NCBI GenBank assembly: GCA_937928735.1
Contig: CALFVF010000018.1
Coordinates: forward strand, 62,001-126,000
Source: an uncultured Verrucomicrobiales bacterium
Lineage (GTDB): Bacteria; Verrucomicrobiota; Verrucomicrobiia; Verrucomicrobiales; Akkermansiaceae
Length of the DNA: 64,000 bases
Direction of reading: 5' to 3'
Below are positions 27,387-37,072 of this stretch, one piece after another (positions within the stretch are counted from its first letter, which is position 1; each line of letters opens with the position of its first letter). The position numbers were made by a program, and so were the translations under genes. Below the pieces are notes generated by a model. That model was not told where the DNA came from, ran no database searches, and saw nothing but the letters and a program-made list of their open reading frames with translations.

Positions 27387-27674
27387 ATGAGCAGAAAATA
27401 CGAAGGCTTAATTGTTATCGATACAAAAGGTAAAGAAGCATCTGTTGACGACTTAGTCAGCACAATCGGCAAGCAAATCGAAGGCGCAGGAGGAAAACTC
27501 GATGAAGTCATTAACATCGGACGCAAAACATTCGCCTACAATGCACGCCAAATCGAAGCAGGTCACTACGTGAACTACATCTTTGAGGCTGCACCAGAAG
27601 CCATCAATGGCATTAAAGACATTCTTCGCCTCAATGAAGACGTCTACTTGCAGAATTACACACGCCTAGCCTAA
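27387..27674 (+). CDS. rpsF: 30S ribosomal protein S6
   Basis: 95 residues, the small alpha/beta protein that pairs with S18 on the 30S platform. Family features are the N-terminal YEGLIVIDT strand and GHYVNYIFEAAPEAINGIKDILRLNEDVYLQNYTRL. It follows pth by 12 bp and is ended by a strong terminator. In many bacteria rpsF is followed by ssb and rpsR; here ssb follows after the terminator and no rpsR is seen. Confidence 0.94.
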   Translation: MSRKYEGLIVIDTKGKEASVDDLVSTIGKQIEGAGGKLDEVINIGRKTFAYNARQIEAGHYVNYIFEAAPEAINGIKDILRLNEDVYLQNYTRLA

Positions 27675-27758
27675 GCTCAGCTTTGGCTCGACCCACGTTG
27701 TGACCTAATGGCTTTTTGAGCGCTTTATGATTGCATAAAGGCACTATATCTCATCTTC

Positions 27759-27797
27759 AAACTAGAAATGGAGTCCCCTCTGTTTCTAGTTTTTTTG
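27759..27797 (+). terminator. rho-independent terminator after rpsF
   Basis: AAACTAGAAA (27759-27768) pairs perfectly with TTTCTAGTTT (27783-27792) around a 14-base loop, and the T-run continues to 27796. It lies 84 bp after the rpsF stop codon and 60 bp before ssb, so ssb probably has its own promoter or depends on read-through. Confidence 0.82.
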
Positions 27798-27857
27798 TGT
27801 CTCAAAAATCACTTTCCTCTTTTCTAGAGCCCATTTCTGCATAACATCCTCTTCACC

Positions 27858-28355
27858 ATGGCAAGCGTTAACAAAGTAATTCTAATCGGAAATCTCACTC
27901 GTGACCCTGAAGTTCGCTACACGCCCAAAGGGACTGCTGTTGGCGACATCGCCCTGGCCTGTAATCGCGTTCGCACCGATGACAGTGGCAACCGTATTGA
28001 GGAGGTCACCTACATCGACGTGACACTCTGGGGACGCCAGGCTGAGCTTGCCCAACAATATTTATCCAAAGGTCGCCCGATCTACCTCGAAGGTCGCCTG
28101 CAGATGGACACATGGCAGGATAAAACAACTGGCCAAAACCGCAGCAAACTCAAAGTCGTTGCAGAAAACATGCAATTCCTCGGCAGTGGTCAGCAAAATG
28201 GCGGTGGTGCTCCTCAGCAAAATAGCGCTCCAGCACGCCAATCCTACAATAATGCGCCACAGCAACACGCTGCTCCACCTCAGCAAGCATCTCCTCCTAT
28301 CGGCGGGTCACCAGCACCTGCCTTTGAAGACGAGGATGATGACATTCCATTTTAG
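27858..28355 (+). CDS. ssb: single-stranded DNA-binding protein
   Basis: 165 residues. An N-terminal OB fold (about 1-110: NKVILIGNLTRDPEVRYTPKG, TYIDVTLWGRQAELAQQYL, KGRPIYLEGRLQ) is followed by a Gln/Pro/Ala-rich linker and the acidic tip EDDDIPF, the docking tail for replication and repair partners. Essential for replication, recombination and repair. The ATG at 27858 gives the standard MASVNKVILIGNL start. Confidence 0.96.
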   Translation: MASVNKVILIGNLTRDPEVRYTPKGTAVGDIALACNRVRTDDSGNRIEEVTYIDVTLWGRQAELAQQYLSKGRPIYLEGRLQMDTWQDKTTGQNRSKLKVVAENMQFLGSGQQNGGGAPQQNSAPARQSYNNAPQQHAAPPQQASPPIGGSPAPAFEDEDDDIPF

Positions 28356-28384
28356 GCCCGCCTCTCTGGCTCACTACCTCCCTT

Positions 28385-28414
28385 TCCTCCCCCATTTTCT
28401 CCTCCCCCATTTTC
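28385..28414. repeat. 15-bp tandem duplication
   Basis: TCCTCCCCCATTTTC occurs twice head to tail in the 176-bp gap after ssb. It is a pyrimidine-rich duplication of the sort made by slippage; no function is evident. Confidence 0.7.
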
Positions 28415-28531
28415 TCGATTTATTCCTAGTGTAGTTCCTGACTTGACTGAGTAGATTCTACTTCTTCCATGATAAAGAGAAGAGAACTGCACAGGGCTTA
28501 CCCTCACTACGGATCACTCCGCAGGTGACGA

Positions 28532-29137
28532 TTATTTCTCAATTTTTTTGTCCGCTTTTACTTTCTCTAAAGAGAAACCTGCCGCTTTTATCAAGTTCTT
28601 CACACTATCTGCATCGAGAGAAACAAAATCGACATATCGAGGGTATTTAAGTTCCATCGTCGCGATATTATCGTCGAAGTCGATATTGATGATTGTTGAA
28701 TAAATAACCCTCCCTTTGACATCGAGGAATTGAACCCCAAATTGTGGTTCAGACATATAAGACACGGGAGTGTAATAGCCATTAGGGAAAAGAATCTGAG
28801 CCCACTCAGCAATCACTTTTCTATCTCCAATGCCGGGAATTGCCTTTGAAATAGTGTAGTACCTACCTTCTTGGTAAGTGTGTGACTCAAAGAACGCGCC
28901 TTTGGGAGACTCTTTGAATGGATCTAGTGCATCCAGAGGCTTCCCAGCTATACGATAAATAAGAAACGAAGCAGCTTGAGTCACAACACGCCGCATTTCA
29001 TCACGATACGTCTGTTCAATTTGAAGAAGCTCTCCCATGAACTTTGGGCTAGGGCGAGTGAAATCGACTTCCTCATCGGCTACAGCTGGAATGCAGAGTG
29101 TTGGTAGCACGATAACTATCCAACACTTCCGCAACAT
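28532..29137 (-). CDS. exported protein of unknown function
   Basis: About 201 residues from the ATG at 29137 (a GTG at 29149 is in frame). The N-terminus is a signal peptide (WIVIVLPTLCIPAVADE). The mature part is mixed alpha/beta with no recognised motif; the C-terminus is lysine-rich. It lies 17 bp (or 5 bp from the GTG) behind the 29155-30486 gene on the same strand and is probably cotranscribed. I cannot name a function. Confidence 0.65.
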   Translation of the reverse strand: MLRKCWIVIVLPTLCIPAVADEEVDFTRPSPKFMGELLQIEQTYRDEMRRVVTQAASFLIYRIAGKPLDALDPFKESPKGAFFESHTYQEGRYYTISKAIPGIGDRKVIAEWAQILFPNGYYTPVSYMSEPQFGVQFLDVKGRVIYSTIINIDFDDNIATMELKYPRYVDFVSLDADSVKNLIKAAGFSLEKVKADKKIEK

Positions 29138-29154
29138 TCTAGCAAGCACCCTGT

Positions 29155-30486
29155 CTATTCGACAGGTCGGTTGACTCTGGATTTGGAGACGATGAGCTGT
29201 GCTAGCTCCTGATCTCGCTGAGGGTATTTTTGCAGGAGTCGCTGACCTTCTTCATATGGGAACTGGAATTCGAGCCAATCATCTGTCAAAGTACAGATAA
29301 TTAGTGTCGGTGCACTAGTGCCACTCTTGGTTCCCTCTGCGAGAACGAAGTCGCGGTACCTCTGATACTTTACTCCTGTGAGGAGTGCTGAGTGTTTCTC
29401 TAGTATCTCTTCGTCTGTGATGGCTTTCACCTCACAGCGGTATTTGATGCGCTCGCTCTCTGTCTTGGCTTCTAAATCCTCTTCTGAGTCTTTTGACTTT
29501 GAGGATGGGTCTGTCGAGAATCCTTGCTTCTTCGCTCTGAGTGGCTGCTTAGAAGCTGGTTCATCTTTCGCTGCGATTTTTGTCGAGCCTACAGCACTTG
29601 GTAGACTTGATGGTAGTGACATTCTGGGTTTTCTGGGAATCGCAGGGGCTGGAGATGGGACAGGTAACTCCGTTTTTAAATTCTGTAAGACAGGGACTCC
29701 TTGATCCGCAGTTTCAGGCGTTGCTGCTTGAGCCGGAGTTTTTACAGTAGGCGCTATCGATGTGACTTCTTTGAGCTTAAAAGCAGGCTTTTCTGCTGCT
29801 TCTCTCTTCGCTGGCTCTGACTTTAAACTCTGCTTTTGTGTGACATCAGAGGTAATGGTGGATGCCTGCTTGTTGGCCTCCATTGGGCGGTTGCGCTCGT
29901 CCTCTGCGGGTTGGGCTGGCTGGGCTGGCTGGGCTGGCACTCTATCACTCGCTTTGCGTATAACACTCTGCTCTACTGGTACATTCAGTGGCTGGTTGCG
30001 CTCGTCAATTGACATAGCTCGTGCAGCTGCTCCGTGCTGTGCCATTGTCAGAGATACTGGCTTGGGCTGCGCTGAAGCTGCAATTTTAGGCTGTGCTGGA
30101 AATGGCACAACATGGGTCTGCATGCTGCTGCCCTCAGAGCGATTGGTGAGAGGCATCGTTCTGGGGGATACCTCGTTTGTTGAACTTGCCGATGGTGCAC
30201 TGGTGGGTGCTGTGGTGTTCGACTTTGAGGAGGTCTCTTTGTTTTCTGTTTTTGGCTGACTCGGTGCGGTTTCGCTGAGCGCTATTTCCCCTTTGAGCAT
30301 GAGATACGCTGCAATAGCTTCGTCTCTAGCTTCCCAGCCTTCAAGAGATCCATCGGGATCTAGTAGGTGGTTCAGGGTGGCATTTCTTAGCTCTCCTGAT
30401 TCGATTCTCTTTAGGGTAGATTCCCATTCTGAACACAATAGACGTTCAATGGCTTGTAGGAATTTTTTTGAATTTTGGGTGACCAT
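29155..30486 (-). CDS. unknown protein with long disordered middle
   Basis: 443 residues. An N-terminal helical region (about 1-75: FLQAIERLLCSEWESTLKRI, DEAIAAYLMLKGE) is followed by a long low-complexity stretch rich in Ala, Pro, Ser, Lys and Gln (about 78-335), with a PAQ triplet run and two copies of an ERN-x-P motif. A folded C-terminal domain of about 100 residues follows (RYRDFVLAEG, TLIICTLTDDWLEFQFPYEEG). No signal peptide or membrane helix. No family recognised; it may be a scaffold or pilus/secretion accessory (speculative). Confidence 0.65.
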   Translation of the reverse strand: MVTQNSKKFLQAIERLLCSEWESTLKRIESGELRNATLNHLLDPDGSLEGWEARDEAIAAYLMLKGEIALSETAPSQPKTENKETSSKSNTTAPTSAPSASSTNEVSPRTMPLTNRSEGSSMQTHVVPFPAQPKIAASAQPKPVSLTMAQHGAAARAMSIDERNQPLNVPVEQSVIRKASDRVPAQPAQPAQPAEDERNRPMEANKQASTITSDVTQKQSLKSEPAKREAAEKPAFKLKEVTSIAPTVKTPAQAATPETADQGVPVLQNLKTELPVPSPAPAIPRKPRMSLPSSLPSAVGSTKIAAKDEPASKQPLRAKKQGFSTDPSSKSKDSEEDLEAKTESERIKYRCEVKAITDEEILEKHSALLTGVKYQRYRDFVLAEGTKSGTSAPTLIICTLTDDWLEFQFPYEEGQRLLQKYPQRDQELAQLIVSKSRVNRPVE

Positions 30487-30591
30487 GTCCTCTGAAACTT
30501 GGGTTTTTTTATTAATGAATTCTAAGTATAGCTCTAATTGGGGGATTTGGGAAAGGTTATTTATTTAAAATTTTCATACTATTCGTCTGAC

Positions 30592-31602
30592 CTAAAGAAC
30601 CTTATGTATTCTCCAAGTGAGTGTTTCCCCTGCATGCATGGGTACGACTTTCTGTCCGAAACCTTCGTATGATTCTGGCACTACAAAGTCTGCTTTCTCA
30701 AGCACAATTGTTTTTTTGCGAGGGGTGATATTGTAGAGTCTTTGCGCATTCTGCGAGGTGAATGCTTGAAGGTTATCCAATGCTGCGTGCTTGTCAAATA
30801 GCTGTGCAAGGCGTGGCAATAGCAGCGGGGCGGTGAATACTCCTGCCGCACATCCACAACATTCTTTTTGGCTCACGGGGTGTGGGGCTGAGTCACTCCC
30901 TAGCATAAGTTTCGGATGGGCTGCTAATGCGGCCGCTAGGAGCGCTTCTCTGTCTTCTGGGCGCTTTGCTATAGGTTTACAGAATAAGTGAGGGTTTAGC
31001 ATGCCTCCTGCGACATCATCAAGCGTGATGACTAAGTGCTGTAGTGTGACTGTGGCACGTAAGTTTTCGTGCTGTTCTAGCATTTCCAGGGCATCTGCGG
31101 TGGTGATGTGCTCCATGGTGATTTGGAGCTTAGGGAACTTACGAGCTAGGTAGTCATACATTCCTAGAAATTCTTTTTCCCTGTCCATGACAAAGCCGTC
31201 ACTCTCTCCGTGGACAAAGAGTGGTATGCCCATTTCCTCCATGAGTTTGAAGGTCGGCTCTACGGCATCCATTGCCTTAACTCCTGCTTCACTATTTGTC
31301 GTAGCTCCTGCTGGATAGAGCTTTATGCCCAGTGTATGCTCGCGAGCTTCTGCGAGCTCTTGCTCACTGTACTGGCGAAAGAATAGCGCCATGTATGGCT
31401 CAAACTCTGCACCTTTGAGAGCGGCTGTGATTCTCTCTCGATAGGCTAGTAGACGCTCAAGATGATCTACGGGTGGCACGAGATTGGGCATGATTAAGCC
31501 TCCCGCAAAGCTCTCGCCACTGAGAGGGGCGACGAGCTGGAGCATCTCTTCATCACGAAAATGAAGATGCATATCTAGGGGGGACTGTAGAGAAATCGTC
31601 AT
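30592..31602 (-). CDS. pyrC: dihydroorotase
   Basis: Cyclises carbamoyl aspartate to dihydroorotate in pyrimidine synthesis. 336 residues of the short (E. coli PyrC-like) class. Metal ligands are in DMHLHFRD near the N-terminus, VHGESD, the TMEHITT stretch and SDSAPH near the C-terminus. The lysine of [16 protein letters not shown] is the carbamylated bridge. It follows the DUF5069 gene by 3 bp and purC further upstream, forming a minus-strand nucleotide-synthesis group. Confidence 0.93.
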   Translation of the reverse strand: MTISLQSPLDMHLHFRDEEMLQLVAPLSGESFAGGLIMPNLVPPVDHLERLLAYRERITAALKGAEFEPYMALFFRQYSEQELAEAREHTLGIKLYPAGATTNSEAGVKAMDAVEPTFKLMEEMGIPLFVHGESDGFVMDREKEFLGMYDYLARKFPKLQITMEHITTADALEMLEQHENLRATVTLQHLVITLDDVAGGMLNPHLFCKPIAKRPEDREALLAAALAAHPKLMLGSDSAPHPVSQKECCGCAAGVFTAPLLLPRLAQLFDKHAALDNLQAFTSQNAQRLYNITPRKKTIVLEKADFVVPESYEGFGQKVVPMHAGETLTWRIHKVL

Positions 31603-31605
31603 ATC

Positions 31606-32043
31606 TTAGAGGGCTGGTAGTGCCTCGTGCCCTTCTTCGGCAACCATAAATTGGAAAAAGGTCATAATATCGCTTCTCTCTGCAAGGCCCGATTCGGCTT
31701 TGCGCTCTCCAAGAAGTGCGGAAAAGTCATCTTGAAAACCAAAGTTTCGCATATAGCTATTCCACCATTTCACTGTGGTCTCTGAGGGTTGATTCCCTTC
31801 TTTCCAGGCCCATTCTATCACTTCCTGATCGCTAGAGCCTGACTTTACTTGTTGTGCTAACTCTGTGTATTCGACCTCTAGTAACTCACAACACCATAAG
31901 TCCATGGCGATACCCATGTTCGCATGGTAATCACTCGGCAGGAGCCCATTTTGGTGCAAGCGAATCTTATCGCACATTCTCTGGAAATAATACATTCCCT
32001 CTATCTGATCGTAGGGGCTGCATGGAAACTGTGTCGCGCTCAT
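31606..32043 (-). CDS. DUF5069-like protein
   Basis: 145 residues, soluble, rich in Trp, Met, Glu and Asp. The opening SPYDQIEGMYYFQRMCDKIR and LPSDYHANMG resemble DUF5069, a family of unknown function common in Verrucomicrobia. The placement between purC and pyrC suggests cotranscription but does not reveal a role. Confidence 0.7.
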   Translation of the reverse strand: MSATQFPCSPYDQIEGMYYFQRMCDKIRLHQNGLLPSDYHANMGIAMDLWCCELLEVEYTELAQQVKSGSSDQEVIEWAWKEGNQPSETTVKWWNSYMRNFGFQDDFSALLGERKAESGLAERSDIMTFFQFMVAEEGHEALPAL

Positions 32044-32094
32044 GATGTTATCGGTCTACTGTGTTCTCAAATTTGCTCTTTCAAAATATCACAG

Positions 32095-32802
32095 CTAAAC
32101 GTGCTTGTTAATGCGCTCAAGTACTTCAGCGTAACTTTCCATAACTCCTCCTAGATCTTGGCGAAAGCGGTCTTTATCCATCTTCTTTCCTGTTTCTAGA
32201 TCCCAGAGACGGCAGGTATCTGGACTCACCTCATCCGCTAGTACAATCTCTCCTGTGTCACGCGTGCGGCCAAATTCGATTTTAAAGTCCACGAGCTTCA
32301 TGCCGCATTGCTGAAAGAACTCGATTAAGACATCATTCACGACGAGGGCTTTCTCCTTGAGCTCGGCGGATTCTTCCTCAGTGGCTAGTCCCATTTCACG
32401 AGCATAGTCTGCGTTAATTAGAGGGTCTCCGAGTGCATCACTCTTGTAGGAGAATTCCACGATCGGCTGCTGAAAGCAAATTCCTTCCTCCACTCCCACT
32501 CGCTTACAGAAAGAACCTGCTGCGATATTGCGCACAATCACCTCCACCTGGAGGATGTCCACAATTTTCACATTCAGATTAATCTCATCCACATCACTCA
32601 CTAGGTGAGTCTTCACTCCCTTGGCTTCTAGCATATTGTAAATCGCTAGGGTGATTGCTTTATTTAACTTACCTTTATTATCAAATTCTGCTTTCTTCTC
32701 TGCATTAAAGGCTGTGGCTTCATCCTTATATTCCATACGGAGAACATTGGGATCATCAGTAGTATAGAGACGTTTGGCCTTCCCTTCGTAGAGTGGTTGC
32801 AT
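32095..32802 (-). CDS. purC: phosphoribosylaminoimidazole-succinocarboxamide synthase
   Basis: SAICAR synthetase of purine synthesis, joining CAIR and aspartate with ATP. 235 residues from the ATG at 32802 (MQPLYEGKAKRLY, the family start; a TTG at 32838 is in frame). Signature motifs: EGKAKRLY, KDEATAFNAEKK, EVIVRNIAAGSF, KLVDFKIEFGR and DEVSPDTCRLWD. It follows the 32851-33921 gene closely and precedes the DUF5069 and pyrC genes. Confidence 0.96.
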   Translation of the reverse strand: MQPLYEGKAKRLYTTDDPNVLRMEYKDEATAFNAEKKAEFDNKGKLNKAITLAIYNMLEAKGVKTHLVSDVDEINLNVKIVDILQVEVIVRNIAAGSFCKRVGVEEGICFQQPIVEFSYKSDALGDPLINADYAREMGLATEEESAELKEKALVVNDVLIEFFQQCGMKLVDFKIEFGRTRDTGEIVLADEVSPDTCRLWDLETGKKMDKDRFRQDLGGVMESYAEVLERINKHV

Positions 32803-32850
32803 GCCTTCTGTCCTATTCTCTCCGAGGCCTATGGTCAAGCCTACTTCGCC

Positions 32851-33921
32851 TTACTGGGCAGCTCTCAAAATCTCATGGATACGCCTCTGTATCATCACTT
32901 CCATATCGAGCCCCGCTTTGACCCAACCATAGCAATACACACGTTCTATATGGAATTGCTTAAGCCTGTGACTCTCCTCTAGACTCTCTAAGCGCACAAT
33001 GAATCTAGCCTTTGCGCCTCCTTTAAGAAACTGCTCTAAAGCATAGTAAGTAGGGTCACCATGCTTCACATAGCCATAGATCTGTGCGTCCGCTAGATCT
33101 GGAGATGTAATCAAATAGGATCGATAGCGCGTGTCATCACCAAACACCCCATTATAGTATGACACTGGCTCCACAAAGACTCTGGCATACTCACACTCTC
33201 CCCCATTTCTAAGTAACTCCTCCAGAGGAACAGAACAAGCCCGACTATACGCCTCAAAGTCAATAAATCTCCCTGCCTGTGTATTCACCACCGGGGCCAA
33301 TCGCCTGCTTCCATTCTTGAACTGCACAGCCATTCTTGTGTACTGCACTCCATTGGAGCTCACCGAATTACCAGTATGGACGGTATACTCTTTCTCATGG
33401 ACTCTTTGCTTTTGTTCAAAAAAGGCCTTCATGGCCTCACCGTGCTCTGAGGGACGCACAATATAGCTGAGTCGCTCCTCGTGAGAAGTGGCACTCAGAA
33501 AGCCCTCTACAAGTTCTTTTAGATTCTTCTTAATGTGCGCGTAGTGTGCTCGCTCGCTCTCTTCCTCGACAAGGCCAATGACAATACCCCCTGCCTCGAG
33601 ACGTGGCGCCACTTCACTGGATGGTACTTGTGCTTCTTTCTCTGGCCGCTCTGCGGGACCTTGCCCCTGCGAGAGCACCATCCACACGAGACCTAACACA
33701 AATAAAGCACCACATAGAATACCCCATAGAATCCCTTTTTTTAACACCCCATCCTCACCTCCGACCTCTCTCCGCTCCCCCTCATTGCCTTCACTATTCC
33801 AGTCTCGCTCCGCCCTGCTTAGCTCTGACTCTTCTAGCCCTTCATTCTCTTTACGCTTCCATGCCTCTGCTCCGGCACCAAAAGCACGCCGAAAAGATTT
33901 CTGTTTTGAATCTTCATCCAC
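32851..33921 (-). CDS. single-pass membrane protein of unknown function
   Basis: 356 residues. A charged cytoplasmic N-terminus of about 60 residues precedes one membrane helix (about 63-84, ILWGILCGALFVLGLVWMVL), then an extracytoplasmic domain of about 270 residues with no recognised motif. The start is a GTG at 33921; the next upstream in-frame codon set contains a stop and no ATG is near, so this is the only plausible start. It lies upstream of purC, and is divergent from the glycosyltransferase gene. Possibly regulated with purC, but no functional link is visible. Confidence 0.7.
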   Translation of the reverse strand: MDEDSKQKSFRRAFGAGAEAWKRKENEGLEESELSRAERDWNSEGNEGERREVGGEDGVLKKGILWGILCGALFVLGLVWMVLSQGQGPAERPEKEAQVPSSEVAPRLEAGGIVIGLVEEESERAHYAHIKKNLKELVEGFLSATSHEERLSYIVRPSEHGEAMKAFFEQKQRVHEKEYTVHTGNSVSSNGVQYTRMAVQFKNGSRRLAPVVNTQAGRFIDFEAYSRACSVPLEELLRNGGECEYARVFVEPVSYYNGVFGDDTRYRSYLITSPDLADAQIYGYVKHGDPTYYALEQFLKGGAKARFIVRLESLEESHRLKQFHIERVYCYGWVKAGLDMEVMIQRRIHEILRAAQ

Positions 33922-33995
33922 AAAGCCATGCTACTCGAGAATGGGTGAAAAAAACAAGGCTTTACTCCCCTCAGCCCTCGCTTCATTGCTTAGAT

Positions 33996-35072
33996 ATGCG
34001 CGACCACGCCAAGTTAGCCCAATTCGCCAACTTAGAAGTGATTCTGGGAAACTCCAACAAGCGATTCTCGGGTGTCACCTCCACCATGCTACAAGCCTTC
34101 CCCCATCAGCAAAAGCATATGCCCATAGCCATCATGGGTGAGCATAATGTCCCAGATTCCTACCCCACAATCAACTTTTCTAACACCCTTCGTCTCTGCA
34201 AAACCCCACTGCCGTCAGGAAAGCTTCGCCTATTCCATGCACGACGCAATGACGAAATGCTCCAAGCACTTGCGCTGAGAGCCCTTGGAGCCAAACTGCG
34301 CATCCTCTTTACTTCGACCGCCCAGCGCCATCACAGCACCTTCACCCGAATGCTCATGGCAAAAATGGATGGTATCATCACCACCTGCGCCGCTGCCAAT
34401 TCCTATCTAAATACCCCCGCAGACGTCATCATTCCCCATGGCATAGACACAGAGCGCTACAAACCAGTGACTCATAAAGAAGAAGCCTGGGCAAAGCTAG
34501 GACTCCCCGGACGCTACGGTATAGGCATCTTTGGCCGTATTCGTGCTCAAAAAGGACATGATATCCTTATTGAGGCGATTCTCCCTCTCCTTAGCACCCA
34601 AAAAGACGCCACCCTTGTCTTCATCGGTGAGACGAAAGCCTCGGATCAAACTTTTCTCGAGAATCTACTCACTAAAATGACTGAGGCTGGCCACCGAGAG
34701 CGTATCCAGGTTCTCGGTAAGCAACCTTTCTCACGAATTCCCGAACTCATGGCCTCCATGTCACTGGTCTGCGCCCTTAGTCGCAATGAAGGCTATGGCC
34801 TCACTGTTCCCGAGGCCATGGCCTGCGGCACAGCAGTGCTCGCCAGTAAAGAAGGTGCCTGGGAAGACATAATTGAAGAAGGCATTCAGGGAGTCACCGT
34901 TCCCACAGCAGACATCCCAGCCACTCGCAGCGCTCTTGAGCATTTTCTAAAAGAACCAAACACAATGCTCACCATGGGGGAACAAGGAGTAAAAAGAATA
35001 CAAAGCCACTTCACGATCCAACAAGAAGCGCGCGCTCTCTGCGAATTCTATCAATCCATCCAGCAGACATAA
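33996..35072 (+). CDS. glycosyltransferase family 4 protein
   Basis: About 358 residues from the ATG at 33996 (MRDHAKLAQFANLEVILG). The frame is open further upstream but that part is antisense to the neighbouring gene, so I chose this start. The C-terminal GT-B donor domain shows GRIRAQKGHDIL and the E-x7-E motif in NEGYGLTVPEAMACGT. It transfers a sugar from an activated donor, probably in lipopolysaccharide or exopolysaccharide synthesis; acceptor unknown. NSNKRFSGVTSTM near the N-terminus resembles LPS-core-type GT4 enzymes (recollection). Confidence 0.88.
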   Translation: MRDHAKLAQFANLEVILGNSNKRFSGVTSTMLQAFPHQQKHMPIAIMGEHNVPDSYPTINFSNTLRLCKTPLPSGKLRLFHARRNDEMLQALALRALGAKLRILFTSTAQRHHSTFTRMLMAKMDGIITTCAAANSYLNTPADVIIPHGIDTERYKPVTHKEEAWAKLGLPGRYGIGIFGRIRAQKGHDILIEAILPLLSTQKDATLVFIGETKASDQTFLENLLTKMTEAGHRERIQVLGKQPFSRIPELMASMSLVCALSRNEGYGLTVPEAMACGTAVLASKEGAWEDIIEEGIQGVTVPTADIPATRSALEHFLKEPNTMLTMGEQGVKRIQSHFTIQQEARALCEFYQSIQQT

Positions 35073-35128
35073 AAAATGCGCCACATAATGACAAACCCCT
35101 CATGGAGTCGGTAAAACTATGCGGCGCA
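35071..35128 (-). terminator. terminator of the TonB-dependent receptor gene
   Basis: Arms 35077-35087 and 35118-35128 pair over 11 bp with one wobble around a 30-base loop. On the minus strand six T follow (complement of A-run 35071-35076). It lies 30 bp past the receptor's stop codon, in the gap between two convergent genes. Confidence 0.72.
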
Positions 35129-35157
35129 CAACTATGGCAACAAAGCAAAAGTAGCAC

Positions 35158-37020
35158 TTAGAACTCTAGAGTCGCTCCAAAGAAGGCTGCTGTCCCAGCT
35201 CCGGGAATAGCAGTTCCAAAGTCCGCCACAACAAAGTCTTCATCAAACAGATTCTCTATCCGAGCATTGAGAGTGAGGTATTCATTCACCTTATAATCCC
35301 CATAAACTCTCGCAATAAAGTGAGCGTCTGTTTCACCAGCAAAGCGTCCCGTACTCTGAGAGCGCATTCCTGCTCCAAGCGTCCACTGGTCAGTCTGATA
35401 AAATACATCTAACTTCACTTGATTCCGTGGAAAGCTCTGCGGCAGATCAGTTTTGAGTAAATAGTCCCAAATCACACTGTAGCCAAGTCTCCCCTCCAAA
35501 AAATTCCCTCGAAACGCTGTAGAAAACCCAGCGACTTCGGATACACCAGACACGTTAAAATTCTGTGAAGTCGAAGCAAAGGTAACAGGGTCAAAGTTAA
35601 AATCAGTCGCTATCGCATCATCCAAACGATGATAATAACCCGATAGCTCCAGTGTGTGATTTTCACTGAAATCTATCTCAAGTCCACCTTCCCAAGACTT
35701 AAATGTCGAAGGATTCAAGCCAGGGCTGGCAAGTTGTGTCCCAAAGGCAGTCACAAAACTCTCTGTCTGCAGTGGTGTGGGCGTCACAAAAGTATCTGAG
35801 TAACGAACTCGTGCTGAAAGAAACGAATTCAGCTGTGCCTTCGCCCCTAGATGAAATCCCGTATCATCCGTAAATGCAGTGTTATCCTCGTAGCGCACTC
35901 CTCCTTCTAGAAAGATATGATCAGTGAGGTGATGCTGGTAGTTTGCATAAATTGAATTTTCTCGAAACGTTGTATTTTGAGAAAAACCTCCACTAGAAGT
36001 TCTCCGATCAAAGTTCGAATACTGTCCACCTAGAAACAATGTACTGTCATCTGTAATATCGTAAGAAGTATCAAACCCTATAGTGGTCACTCGACTCAGC
36101 GCACTGAAGTCACCAAAGAAGCCACTACTCGTATTAAAGAACTCTTCCTCGACTCTTCCTGCATGAATTTTCACATCCCAAAAAGGATTCACGGCGAATT
36201 CTAGTGAACCAGTTAATTGAACAGCATCTGTATCAAACTCTTCACTTCCAAATGAATTAGCAGCATCAGGGTCAACATCTAGCTCACTATTTTGCGTTCT
36301 AATAGAAACCTTCAACTCAGCGTCATCATGAATGCGATAAGCAAAGTTTCCAAAAAATGTTTCATTCTCAAAATCTTGTTCTGGTTCTACGGAGTTCTGA
36401 TCATTCTCCGTAACACGTCGAGCAACACCTAAGTGGTAGCGAAGGTTCCCCAGAGAGCCAGTTGTGGAAATTTCTGAGAGATACGAATCAAAGGATCCCA
36501 CTTCTCCATGTAATCTGAGGCCGAACTCACCATCACCAAAATCATTCTGTAAATAGACCACACCGCCAGCCGCTGAGTTACCAAAGTTCGTCGCCTGGCC
36601 ACCTTTGAGAATCTCTACAGAGCTATAGCCAAAGGTATTTGTATTGGCTAAAAAGTTTCCCAGCGCAAAGGAAGTACCCGAGAGCTGTACACCATCAATA
36701 GAAACACTATTAAACGCTGTCGTCAGACCATTGATAGCCACACTCCCTGTCGCGCCTTCTTGTCCAGCACTCGAGAAGCTAAATACACCTGGTTGACTGT
36801 CGAGAACATCGCGCAATAAATAGCGCTGCGAGCGCTCTATTTCTTCACGATCAATACGCTCTACATCCGAGGTCGTATCTTCAGGATCAGAGCTAAGACG
36901 TGTCGCTGAGACAATCGTCAACTCAAGTTCGTCTTCAGGCTCATGCCCATACACTGTCGTCGCACTTAGCAAGGACAGTCCAGCTAGGGAAGCTCTCTGC
37001 AGAGCTTTCTGTGTTATCAT
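35158..37020 (-). CDS. TonB-dependent outer membrane receptor, probable cobalamin/corrinoid transporter
   Basis: 620 residues. Signal peptide (about 1-25), TonB-box-like ELTIVSATR, then a plug domain (about 50-155, with LLRDVLDSQPGVFSF and GVYSVEILKGG-type segments) and a 22-stranded barrel ending in an aromatic C-terminus (FFGATLEF). The length matches BtuB. The strongest evidence for the substrate is a cobalamin riboswitch directly upstream, so vitamin B12 or a precursor is the likely cargo. No btuC/D/F genes are adjacent. Confidence 0.9.
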   Translation of the reverse strand: MITQKALQRASLAGLSLLSATTVYGHEPEDELELTIVSATRLSSDPEDTTSDVERIDREEIERSQRYLLRDVLDSQPGVFSFSSAGQEGATGSVAINGLTTAFNSVSIDGVQLSGTSFALGNFLANTNTFGYSSVEILKGGQATNFGNSAAGGVVYLQNDFGDGEFGLRLHGEVGSFDSYLSEISTTGSLGNLRYHLGVARRVTENDQNSVEPEQDFENETFFGNFAYRIHDDAELKVSIRTQNSELDVDPDAANSFGSEEFDTDAVQLTGSLEFAVNPFWDVKIHAGRVEEEFFNTSSGFFGDFSALSRVTTIGFDTSYDITDDSTLFLGGQYSNFDRRTSSGGFSQNTTFRENSIYANYQHHLTDHIFLEGGVRYEDNTAFTDDTGFHLGAKAQLNSFLSARVRYSDTFVTPTPLQTESFVTAFGTQLASPGLNPSTFKSWEGGLEIDFSENHTLELSGYYHRLDDAIATDFNFDPVTFASTSQNFNVSGVSEVAGFSTAFRGNFLEGRLGYSVIWDYLLKTDLPQSFPRNQVKLDVFYQTDQWTLGAGMRSQSTGRFAGETDAHFIARVYGDYKVNEYLTLNARIENLFDEDFVVADFGTAIPGAGTAAFFGATLEF

Positions 37021-37072
37021 TCTTCTCTAATTCTATGTATTTCTGAAATCCGCAGAAATTTATGTACATTCC

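Noticed and set aside
33603-33995. Extended N-terminus of the glycosyltransferase
   Set aside because: The extra frame is antisense to the 32851-33921 gene and looks low-complexity; the family begins near residue 132 of that frame.
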